Shown in pieces: positions 1 through 12,000 of a DNA stretch of 64,000 nt (positions within the stretch are counted from its first letter, which is position 1; every line of letters starts with the position of its first letter). The notes beneath the pieces were generated by a model. The model was given only the letters and a program-made list of their open reading frames with translations, made no database searches and had not been told where the DNA came from. Position numbers and translations under genes: made by a program. Source of the stretch: Manduca sexta (taxonomy: Eukaryota > Arthropoda > Insecta > Lepidoptera > Sphingidae); contig NC_051129.1 of NCBI RefSeq assembly GCF_014839805.1, forward strand, positions 6,514,920 to 6,578,919, read 5' to 3'.

Positions 1-52
1 GTAATAAATCATTTACAAATTATAATATACTAAATGAATTTGCATGTTTTAG

Positions 53-3000
53 ATTAGAAGCTGGTACTGCCCATGGGAACAGTTCACTGTACCAATGTTG
101 CAGTGGCTTCTGTATCGATCTATTACAACAATTAGCTGAACAACTTGGTTTCACATACGAACTGGTTCGAGTAGAAGACGGACGCTGGGGAACATTGTAC
201 CACGGCAAATGGAACGGTTTAATAGCAGATCTTGTGAACAAAAAGACCGACATGGTATGTGATACATTTATAGGTGCATAATGCATATCTTAATAAAATC
301 GAGGATTTTAAGACATTAAATACTTTTCGGAAAAAAAAATACCTGGACGACGGGACGAATGGGTGCTATAATGAAAATAAAAAAGCTTTTGAAATTTTCG
401 TGTGTTTGCCTATTTGCTCAAGTTTTCATTGGCGTATCACGCAAAACCACAATTAATAAACTCCATATATCATAATTGTTTAATAAAATAAAACATAAAT
501 GTAAGAAGTTGTGAAACGGTAATACCTCAAACAGGTTAATTGAATTAAAACTTACGATAATAATGTAGACCTACCTAAGTACCTACTTGTTAGCTGAAGC
601 TATTATTTTATTTTTAGACGAAAGCAAAAGAATGTTCCTATACTTAACTACATAATATACAAAGTGTTGCTTTGCATCCCCGCCATATTTGAAGAGTCCA
701 TTGGAATGGGTACACATGATCATCTAGTAATACAAATTAAGTCCTACCTCAAACTGGAATCCTAATATTTGATTAAATTATTTTACGATGATTTAGAATA
801 AACCCCCACGTACTAGGCAGAATAGGACCCCACGGCAAAGCGAATAGCCCACACACACGTGGACAGCACCAGCTGTTTGCAATCAACACGGCTAGTCGCG
901 GCAACCGCGGCGCGTCAAAGCATTTTGTGTGTGTCTGTGTGGCGCGAAAATCATCGATGCCACACGGGGTGAGTTCAGGGTGATTGCCATAACACGTGTG
1001 GTTTTATTTTTAATCAATAGTTATTCTTAAAAAGTGTAAGTAATTTTCGGTACTTATTTTTCATTGATTCGTGTACTATAAGTGAAGTATACCAACCTCC
1101 GTAAATATGGCAGGGATGCAAATCAACAACTTGTGTAGATAGTGAGAATACGTCTTAATTTTTTTCTGACCCCTCCCGGTATTTTCGTTGCAAATTTTTG
1201 TCTATGATTGAAGATACATGTATAAAATTTACCAATTACATTTTAGGTTTTAACATCGTTAATAATAAATTCAGACCGCGAAGCTGTGGTGGACTTTAGT
1301 GTTCCTTTTATGGAGACTGGCGTAGCGATAGTCGTGGCTAAAAGAACGGGCATTATTTCACCTACTGCTTTCTTAGAACCATTTGATACGGCGTCGTGGA
1401 TGCTCGTTGGTGCAGTAGCGATACAAGCAGCAACTTTTTCTATATTTTTCTTTGAATGGTTATCGCCTAGTGGATTTGATTGTTCAACCGGAAATAATTC
1501 AAAACGAGTGCCTCAAAACCGATTTTCTCTTTGTCGAACTTACTGGATAGTTTGGGCAGTTCTCTTTCAGGTAAGCTTATTTACGTTTTTTTTTTAATCA
1601 CAGTAAATTTAATTTAATAAATAGGTAAATACTACACATACATGTGATTCGCGCGATAGCCAAGAAGATTGAAAATGGAACAGTTTACCAAACAGGTTCA
1701 AAACCTGTAGACCTTACATGCACACACCTCTGACTTTGCGAAGTGAAGGAAAACAATTTGAGGAAACCTACATTCCGGAAGGTTTGATTCGTATAGCCAA
1801 GTTATTTGGCTTGGTAAATGCAGTTGAAATAAGCTATATAGAGATAGATTAGGGATGTTTTGCATGAACTATTTAAGCCAGGCAAGTATACGGTGTATCT
1901 TCTTCGCGGAAGACATTATCTTTTCATTTATATGATTCTACTTCTCGCCCCCTTTTAAACGACTTCAAACAAGGAGGAGGTTATCAATTCGACGTGCATT
2001 TTCTTTTCTTTTGTTTATTGAAATATTACATATATTTCAATAACAAAAAGCCAGGCCAAAAGTACCCTGAACCGGCGGGAATGCATGATAAGATTGATAA
2101 AGGTGGAGCAAGCGAGAGAATTATGCCAGAATCGTGCAAAGTGGCAATCCATAGTCTCTGCCTACCCCTATGGGATAGAAGCGTGATACTATATATGTAT
2201 TTATCATATTATACCAGTGTAATTTGTTGATTTAATTGTAGGCGTCCGTGCACGTAGATTCACCACGAGGGTTTACAGCTCGTTTCATGACTAATATGTG
2301 GGCGATGTTCGCTGTGGTCTTCCTTGCTATATACACTGCCAATTTAGCGGCGTTCATGATAACTAGGGAAGAATTTCATGAACTTAGTGGATTAGATGAC
2401 CCACGGATAGCAAGACCTTTTTCTCAACGGCCTCCACTAAAATTTGGCACGGTACCGTGGTCACATACGGATGCTACTTTGGCCAAATATTTTCCAGAAC
2501 CCCACGCTTACATGGCTCAGTAAGTATATTAATGTATTTTTTAATCTATTTAACTCATATTTTTAAGATTTTGTTTTTAATCATAATTTTTATACAACCT
2601 ACCCATAGCTCGTGCCCACACTCCGAGGATACTTAAGGATTGTTGACGTAAGCACTTAAACGATATAACGTTATCGATGTCGGTGAGGTCCCCCGACAGA
2701 CCTCACCGACATCGATAACGTTAGTGCGCCATAAAATTTACATAGCTGGATTCGATGTCAAATAATTTCTTTTTGTGCTGACTTAAGAATGTAATTTTAT
2801 TAATTTAAGAATATTTGATATTTTGTGACAACAACCTATAGCCTTTCAAGGAAATCGGACCATAAATTAATAATATTTTGCTCAAAGTAAAAAAAAAATG
2901 GTAGGAGGCGCACTTGCCTCCGGAAATGGGGTAAGTGCGTCTGTGTAAAAAAACGCCAATATGGAACATTATAAAGAAAACACTCATTTTAGTCCATAGA

Positions 3001-6000
3001 GAAATAAGTTTTACTCGCATTGCTCTTGGATAATTTTTAACTACTCAATATTATAACAAACTATGGCTGTCAAATCTAATTCGGGGTAAGTGCGCCATAT
3101 ATATTTGTAAATCAGGGCTTCAAAGCATTTTAGAATATTTTTTTTGCTATATTTGGGTTTTAATATTAGAGTTTTGTGTGCGGATATGTTGGAATAAAAA
3201 AATGGTAGCGCTAATACAAAATCCATTTTATTTCTAAAAACTAAAAAAAAAATACAAAAATGTAGGAATTAACAATTTTGAATGCCTTATAACTCAATTA
3301 CTTAGAATTTAGCCTTATGACATTTGACATGTTTTAGCTGCATTATACCCAGATAATGTGCCTGATCGAACAGTTGCAACCTCGTCACGTAAAGTTGCTC
3401 TAGACCAAGGTATTTCAGTTTTTGTTTTGTAAAAACGAATTAACTAATAGGCCCTTTTATTTAGGTCGGCTCAAAACAAAATACAGTATAACATTTTAAT
3501 AATAATAATTCATATTAGTAAAACATATTCTCAAAAAGGTTGGTTATATATGGATCAGGGGCAAGTGCGCCATACGACTATTAACTGTGGCGCACTTGCC
3601 CTACTCGACAATTTTTAGGTACATTTTTTCGCATTGCTAAAAAATCCTTTATTTTAGTATACAGGGTCATTTTGTCACCCTAGACTTAAATTTAACTGCG
3701 AGAAAGTCATCTTGAAAGAAGCCGTTTACTATAAGTTACTCCAACCTAAGGTCAAAAACAAAAAAGTAAAATTTTCAAACAAAATAAATATTCAAATAGT
3801 CATTTTATTTTTACACACCTTTTGTCACTACTATTATACTAGAATTCGTCGGAGCGGCAACATCGCACACAGTCATTGATAATATTATGCTCACGCACAC
3901 GAACAAGTGATATACACTCGGCGCGCAAGGGTAGTTCGTCGCACCGTGCGCGCCGCGCCGCAACCGAACAGCTGATGTCGGCGCTTTAACTACCTAGGGT
4001 TTTGTGTCGTGCTACATCACTCAATCAACAATTAGACCAGCAGCGACGACGCTACGCCGACGTTACAAAAAGACACATACCTAAACATCATTATCATCAT
4101 CAGCTACATAAAGTCCACTGTTGAACATAGGCCTCCCCTAAAGATTTCCAGGCGGACCTGTCGAAAGCTGCCTGCATCCAATATGTTCCCGTGACGTCTA
4201 TCAAGTCGTCTGTCCACCTTGCAGGTGGATATCTAACGCCAACATAAACATCACGCACTAATCATCACATTTCATTAGAACAATATTTTCTATGCACAAA
4301 CTATCATTATAAGTAAACGACATTAATCAAACAACCACAAATGCATAAGTTAGGTACACATAACACATTATTTCCGTAATTTTAAAGTGGTGTCATTCTT
4401 TTAAATCAAAACACACACATTCTAATGTAGGTAGTTCATCCATTTTAGTAGATAAGTAGGTATAATAAATACGTTCAACGGTTAGATTTATAACACTCAT
4501 AAAATATCATTCTGCAATTCTGGCAATTCACACGAACAATTAATAACGAAGTTACAATCTTGTCTTGATAATAATTAGGTAATGTAATAATTTGAGGTAA
4601 AAATGTCGAGCGACGGGATGCGTCACGGCGCGGCGCGGCGTCTAATAGGTATCTAGACATTATTCAAAATAGTAAATGTGTTTACCAATACCTAATGATG
4701 ATTTGTAGATTGCTTGTTCCTTTAAAAGTTGTTTCATACTTCAAAGTATTTTTAATACAGTTAATTGGTGACTACCTCGGTGCCGCAGTTGTATTATAGT
4801 ACGGATGCTTTGCTAAGGTCTCGGGATCGAATCCCGGGTCGGACAAAATGATATTGGATTTTTCCATTCAGTAACTATCGCAAATTCATAAATCCACATT
4901 AAAATCGTAATGACAGCCTCGGATAGAAACATAATCAATAGATTGTGATTAGTTCAGTTTCGCGTACGCGTCAATGATGCAACTTCGCGATCGTAAAATA
5001 TTCAAAATGACAAAAAATATTTCTAAAAATAGACTCTATTTTATACCAGTTATGGTCGCATTTAGGGGACCACTTTAAATTTCTTTGTGCCTGACCGACC
5101 AAGACGCGACACACGAGTTTAGTGAATTCCACAAAATAGCGGCAAGGTCTGGAGTAGTGTTGCCTGATGTCCCGATTTGCGCGGGACGTCCCGATTTTCA
5201 GAGTTCTGGGACGTGACCCGTTTTGCACCAATAAATTATTAAAACCATTAAGTATTATGAAATAATAAACTACGCATTAATCACTGTGTTGAGTGCGACA
5301 ATGCAACCAAAATAGCACGTATCATCTCACAAGCGCTGAAGGTACAGTTTTGTTTTATTCTCTTGCTTAGAGATGCGACTCCCCGGCGATCTGTTCTTTA
5401 ATGTTAAAACAGAAATCCAAATTAAAACGCAACTTTAGCATGACTTGCAGTGATATTTTTTGTAAAACGCAATACATATAAAACTAAAATTAAAAAAAAA
5501 ATACTTGCTTTTTTTTATGTCCCGATCTACAACACTAAATCTCGATTTGTTTTACCTTCTTGATTTTAAACAAATTGATCTTGGCAACACTAGTCTGGAG
5601 GTACACGATATTTGACGAGCCACAGTTTTACAACTAACACGTGCCCTCGCAGTGTTACCAAACTTTTTATTATTACCTTATTGTGTAATATCTTGTTTAT
5701 TTTATACCCTGTATGTCTATTGAAAATGAATCACTGAATCCAAAATCTCTATTATACTTTATTACTTAAAATAATGTTTCAAAAATACTAAAATATTGCT
5801 GTGTATTATTTTAATTAGGTACACTTTTCATTAATCATTTCATCATAAATCATTACTTATTTTATTTTGTAATACAATTGTGTGTTAAATCTATTAGAAC
5901 ATCATGTAATAAAAAAAAAATCTAATATCAGAATTTTTGAAATGCTGTGTCGTTTTAGCAAGCTTTTTGGTAAAAAAGTTTATACTGACAACACTGCGAG

Positions 6001-9000
6001 TTTAGGCGAGAAAGAGTACGACTATTGTATTGAATAATCCCGCGCTCTTCGGACTCGGTCAAAGACTCGGACGCATTGCCATAGTGTACCTATCTAGCAA
6101 AGAAATGGTACAGAAAGCATAATATGACGTTCGGTAATGTGTACGTAGTCTTCTTTTAGGTATTATGACAAACCGAAATATTAATGTTGGAATTAAAATA
6201 AATGTCGGAATATCATGTAGAATCTAAAAAAAATACGATACCAATAGATTTAAATGTTGTAACTTTAGTAATTATGTAGGTAACTTTTTTGGTAAGAAAA
6301 CTATTTTATTAACGAAAATAACGTTTATAATTAACGAAATATTTTTGTAGTAATTAATTATTGACTCAATGAACTGCTGCAACCAAGTCAGTGAACGTAT
6401 TGGGAGTTCATTTGTGAGCTGACCTTCTGAACCCTATAGGTTCGGTAATAATATCATCAGCTGTGACGTAGTTCATTCACTTCAGTTAAGCGCGCTAAGA
6501 AACAGCGTGATCAAAAAACCATAAATCTAAAATCGGGATTATTGACGTAAATATTCGTTACTTATGAATAATCTTTTGCACGGTGTTAGCAGAGGTCACC
6601 AAGAACCTGTGGTTTCATTTAGTAACGCAATGTCGAAATGACCCTGTATATAAATAAAATTCAGGCAGGAAGTTAAAATAAAAGGTTTAAACTATGTACT
6701 CACCTAACTGGTTTACAGAAATATGTTAAATATCTTGAAATATTTGATGTTATCTTTCACGGGGTCATCTCTGTTTACAGGTCTAAATGACACTTAAAAT
6801 AAAATGGCGAATAAATCGTATTAAAATGAACAGAGCCATTTATGTTTTTTAGTGGAACTGTATTTCAGTTAGTAGCATAGATATGCGGTAATTGTATAAC
6901 ATCAATAATTTTCGTTTTTTTAGGGTAGGTGCACTTACCCCGTTGGCGCACTTGCCCCCCCTGACCTTAATTCTATACAAAATTAAATAACTTAAGAAAG
7001 TAAATTTAACATTTAAATATAAAAAATTAAGTTAGTATATTTGGTATGGTCTAGTTGAAACCCATTCATACTATTTAAAAAATAAATTACGCAAAACGAA
7101 TTAACATTACGGGTTGTGACTTGTGACTAGTCCGTAAAATTCGAAATTGCATAATGAAATGAGCATTAGAACATCTACATTTGTATACACCCGCGCCATC
7201 CCGGTGCCTACGAGTGTTGGCTACGAGTTATACTTATGACCAACGAGTGTGGTGTGGAGTGTGGGATGTGTGCAGGACGGTTGTTCTTGGGGCACAGCCA
7301 ACCTGTTCCTCGACCCATGATTCTTCGGAGCTCGTGCGCGCACTATACTTACATATTTTTTGTAGAGCGACATTTAATGATTAAATTAACAAATTTCTTG
7401 CGTGATTATTTTGAATATAATAATAATATTATGTAATTACTTAATACACTTTCATCTTAAATCAGACTTCCCATAAAAATAAATTTTGGTTAGATGAAAA
7501 CCGGTAATATATTGTAGTTTATGATTACATGCTTTTTGTCCCAAAAAAATTATAGTGCCATTTTTTATTCAGATACAATCGGAGCACCGTAAGCGCAGGC
7601 GTCACTAGTGTACTCACTGGAGAACTCGACGCGTTCATTTATGATGGCACGGTACTAGACTACTTAGTGTCTCAAGTGAGTCAATAATATTTCGTTATAA
7701 ACTAATCAATTAAGTAAGTACCTACTTCACACTTCTACCTACATTTCGTTATAAAAATACTTTACCTATTACAGGACGAAGACTGTAGACTTCTAACTGT
7801 GGGATCATGGTATGCGATGTCGGGCTACGGATTAGCCTTTACTCGCAATTCGAAATATCTCAGTATGTTCAACAAAAGATTACTTGATCTGCGCTCAAAC
7901 GGAGACCTCGAACGCCTGCGCAGGTACTTACATAAGTGGTAATATCTAGTAATTCACACAATGTACCATTAAGTAGGTAGGTACCTAAAGACAAAGGTAG
8001 TTATATATATATATATATATATATATATCTAGGCGAAATCCAGCCTGCAACATGCTCAAACACCGCTTTTCCGCCGATTCCACTAAACTAGAATAACGAC
8101 AGGTGAACAGTACCTAAAACTTATTAAATACCTGTCGGATATGATTTTTGTAATACAACAATAAAATTACAGGTACTGGATGACCGGGACTTGTAAACCG
8201 AACAAGCAAGAACACAAGTCGTCGGATCCACTAGCGTTGGAACAGTTTCTCTCTGCATTCCTGTTGCTGATGGGCGGTATTTTGTTAGCAGCCCTGCTGC
8301 TGCTGATGGAACATCTCTACTTCAGATATTTCCGAATTCACCTCGCCGCGTCAAGAGCGGGCGCATGTTGTGCCCTTGTGTCCCTTTCGATGGGTAATTT
8401 TTTTTCTTATCAGGTATAATTTACTAATCGAATAAATGTACCTAAAATCTCTACATACAAAAAAAAAACAATAAATATTTGAAGAGGATCTAGGTTAGGA
8501 TAGAAATCCAATTTCATCAAACTGTGTTTTAGGCTGTCGGTAGTATTGAATTAATTAGCATTAATTGTTAGCAAGCTAAATCACATTTAGAATTTCACAA
8601 ATTAAATACAGTTCCTAAGTTTCGGGAAATCCTAATTATTTCGTGCGTTGTCGCGCTTCGCAATAGCAGCGCAAGGTGCGCGGTCTCCTTAGCGCCCGCA
8701 GGAATAATTATCTATACTATTATATAAAGCTGAAGAGTTTGTTTGTTTGTTTGTTTGTTTGTTTGTTTGTTTGTTTGAACGCGCTAATCTCAGGAACTAC
8801 CAGTCCAAATTGAAAAATTCTTTTTGCGTTGGATAGCCCTTTATTCGTGGAGTGCTATAGGCTATATATCATCACGCTATACCCAATAGGAGCGGAGCAG
8901 TAATGGCTAATCTCAAGAACTACCGGTCCAAACTGAAAAATTCTTTTTGTGTTGGATAGCCCTTTGTTCGTGGAGTGCTATAGGCTATATATCATCACGC

Positions 9001-12000
9001 TATGACCAATAGGAGCGGAGCAGTAGTGACTAATCTCAGGAACTACCGGTTCGAACTGAAAAATTATTTTTGTGTTGGATAGCTCTTTATTAGTGTAGTG
9101 CTATAGGCTATATATCATCACGCTATGACCAATAGGAGCGGAGCAGTAATGGCTAATCTCAGGAACTACCGGTTCAAACTGAAAAAATATTTTTGTGTTG
9201 GATAGTTCTTTTGTTCGTGGAGTACTATGGGCTATATATCATCTCGCTATGACCAATAGGAGCGGAGCAGTAATGGCTAATCTCAGGAACTATCAGATCG
9301 AACTGAAAAAAATATTTTTGTGTTGGATAGCACTTTGTTCCTGGAGTGCTATAGGCTATATATCATCACGCTATGACTAATAGGAGCGGAGCAGTAATGG
9401 CTAATCTCAGGAACTACCGTGTTTGAACTGAAAAAATCTTTTTGTGTTAGATAGCCCTTTGTTCCTGGAGTGCTATAGGCTATATATCATCACGCTATGA
9501 CCAATCGGAGCGGAGCAGTAATGAAACATGTTGCAAAAACGGGGAAAAATTATTAGTTTTGAGAGCTTCCGTTGCGTGCGCTGCGTAAACGGTTAAAGTT
9601 ATGCAACAATGATGTATGACGGGATTAATCCTCTTAAAAAGTTCTAAAAAATATATTATAAAACAAAGTCCCCCGCTGCATCTGTCTGCCTGAACGTGTT
9701 AAACTCAAAAACTACCTAACGTATTAAGATGAAATTTGGTATGGAGACAGTTTGAGACCCTGGGAAGAACATGGGCTCCCGGGAAACTACTACTTTTATA
9801 ACGGAAAACTTTAGCCTGAAAAACTTTATAACGCGGGCGGAGCCGCGGGCAAAAGCTAGTAATTAATATATATTCCGTGCTAATTGCTAATGCTAACGTA
9901 GCTTGATTTGAGTGGAGGAGTGAGCGAGAAAAGAAGCGCGAGATATGCGTCGCACGGTGTCTCATTGATTTTATTCGGAAAATTACTGAATAATAGGCCG
10001 GATAATATTGTACACAAAAGTATCTTTTATGTCTGAATAGAGAATTAAAAGTAATTTTATGATTAACTTGCACATTATACGAGGTACTTATACTCATTCT
10101 ATATCTATACTATTATATAAAGCTGAAGAGTTTGTTTGTTTGTTTGAACGCGCTAATCTCAGGAACTACCGGTCCAAACTGAAAAATTATTTTTACGTTG
10201 GATAGCTCTTTATTCGTGGAGTGCTATAGGCTATATATCATCACGCTATACCCAATAGGAGCGGAGCAGTAATGGCTAATCTCAGGAACTACCGGTCCAA
10301 ACTGAAAAAATATTTATACGTTGGATAGCCCTTTGTTCGTGGAGTGCTATAGGCTATATATCATCACGCTATACCCAATAGGAGCGGGGCAGTAATGGCT
10401 AATCTCAGGAACTACCGATTCGAACTGAAAAAATATTTTTGTGTTGAATAGTCTTTTGTTTGTGGAGTGCTCAAAGTTATATATCATCACGCTATGACCA
10501 ATAGGAGCGGAGCAGTAATGAAACATGTTGCAAAAACGGGGAAAATTATGAGTTTAGAGAGCTTCCGTTGCCTGCGCTGCGTAAACGGTTAAAGTTATGC
10601 AACAATGATGTATGACGGGAATGTTTCACTTAAAAAGTTCTAAAAAATATATTATAAAACAAAGTCCCCCGCTGCATCTGTCTGCCTGAACGTGTTAAAT
10701 TAAAAAACTACCCAACGTATTAAGATGAAATTTGGTATGGAGACAGTTTGAGACCCTGGGAAGAACATAGGCTCCCGGGAAACTACTACTTTTATAACGG
10801 AAAACTTTAGCCTGAAAAACTTTATAACGCGGGCGGAGCCGCGGGCAAAAGCTAGTTCTATAATATACATATTAGTATCATATAATTTAAATAAAATGTA
10901 TAGAAGGAAAATATATATATAGCCTGGCGTTAAATAAAAATATATATATAGCCCTAAACTTAGTCTGAAACTCGGATTGCGCGCAAATTGCTATTTCTTT
11001 ATTGTGCATTTTTAATTTGCGAAATATGATTCGTAAATTAAGTTGACACAATTTTTAATACGTCATAAGTATTAGCAATCGCATTAGCATGGTGAGACAT
11101 GGGAATTCGCATGCTAATGAAATTCATTCGAAATGCCATCACTAGCTGTCAGCATACTTATTACTTACCTAATTTGACTGTCTTACCACGATTTCAATAA
11201 ACGATCCTAATCACTTTTTTCGATCTATGTCAAAATGGACCAATGAGAACAAAGCTTTTTTTTGACATGCTCTCTTATGACTTATTGTGATTGGTTCATT
11301 CTCGCCTCTCGGTATTGGATTGAAGATTGAGATTGGGATCTTTTATTAAAAACGGTTGTAAGTTTCGATTTGCTAGGACAACAGTATTGAACACAAATTT
11401 TTACACGAGTCACAATGACGTCTAGTTATGATACCTTGGGCCACAAAGTAAATTCACTGACCTAACTCACCATCTCATAACGTAATTTAAAATGAACGTT
11501 TTATTTATTTTAATATAAAAAGTATTCAATATTAACATTTCGTTAGGTTTAGTGAGATTTTTGAAGTTTAGTGGACCTCTTAGCGGGCTTCAGGTTTAAT
11601 AAAGATGTCCTAAAATTGTTATTTAAACATAGGAAGACTCTGTATCGTCATTTCCAACCATTTCAACTTAATGTGTGCTGCATCGAAATACCGTTGCTGG
11701 GTTCGTGTCCATCTATCATGAACTGTCGCTAGAGGGCGCAACCAACCTCAAACTCCGCAGAAATCTGCTACCATCGGCTAGGCATAATAATTCAAACCAA
11801 TGCGCACACATTTGTAGAAACTCTGCCGGGAGGAATACCAAAGTATGCCCCCCCCCCCCTCCGGGCAGCTGAAACCTTTGCTAAACACCTTGTCCAGCCT
11901 CCGTGCTGGTACAGACACTACTACTATTGATGTTATCACGTTAGATGATTGCGCAGACCGACCTCAGAGCATTGGAGCTTCTTTTACTAAAGCTTCCCCA

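Larger units (their letters stand above)
2905..6960. repeat. Cluster of GGGGYAAGTGCGCC motifs, probable decayed DNA transposon
   Basis: The 12-15 bp motif GGGGCAAGTGCGCCA, or its reverse complement, recurs at about 2905-2920, 2928-2940, 3083-3098, 3558-3572, 3588-3602, 6929-6941 and 6943-6960, in both orientations. Repeated subterminal transposase-binding motifs of this sort are typical of pogo-like and related DNA transposons. No transposase frame survives here. The span also holds the separate insertions listed at 4100, 4773, 5155 and 5646. Confidence 0.45.
8541..11144. mobile_element. hAT-like element (copy 1) carrying two Helitron insertions
   Basis: The left end is TAGTATTGAATTAATTAGCA and the right end is ...GCCATCACTA. 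The flanking 8-mers are GCTGTCGG (8533-8540) and GCTGTCAG (11145-11152), one mismatch apart. Removing the Helitrons 8711-9859 and 10104-10855 leaves about 703 bp that aligns along its length with the element at 50272-50893. No transposase ORF is visible. It sits in the intron between GluN2 exons 6 and 7. Confidence 0.82.

Noticed and set aside
2805..3226. Minus-strand ORFs of 61-71 codons
   Set aside because: AT-rich decayed transposon sequence; no splice sites, domains or codon signal.
4773..4881. Possible tRNA gene (B-box-like GGATCGAATCCC)
   Set aside because: No acceptor stem or anticodon arm closes, and the same head recurs with SINE bodies at 12487, 24479 and 59185. It is a SINE.
8786..9523. 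Regular 123-bp spacing resembling an array
   Set aside because: These are tandem units inside a Helitron with no spacer/repeat alternation and no cas genes. The DNA is eukaryotic, so a CRISPR array is excluded.
9705..10097. 130-codon minus-strand ORF across 9705-10097 and a similar one at 60344-60694
   Set aside because: Both read through Helitron 3' ends in reverse; the shared peptide comes from the repeat, not from a gene.
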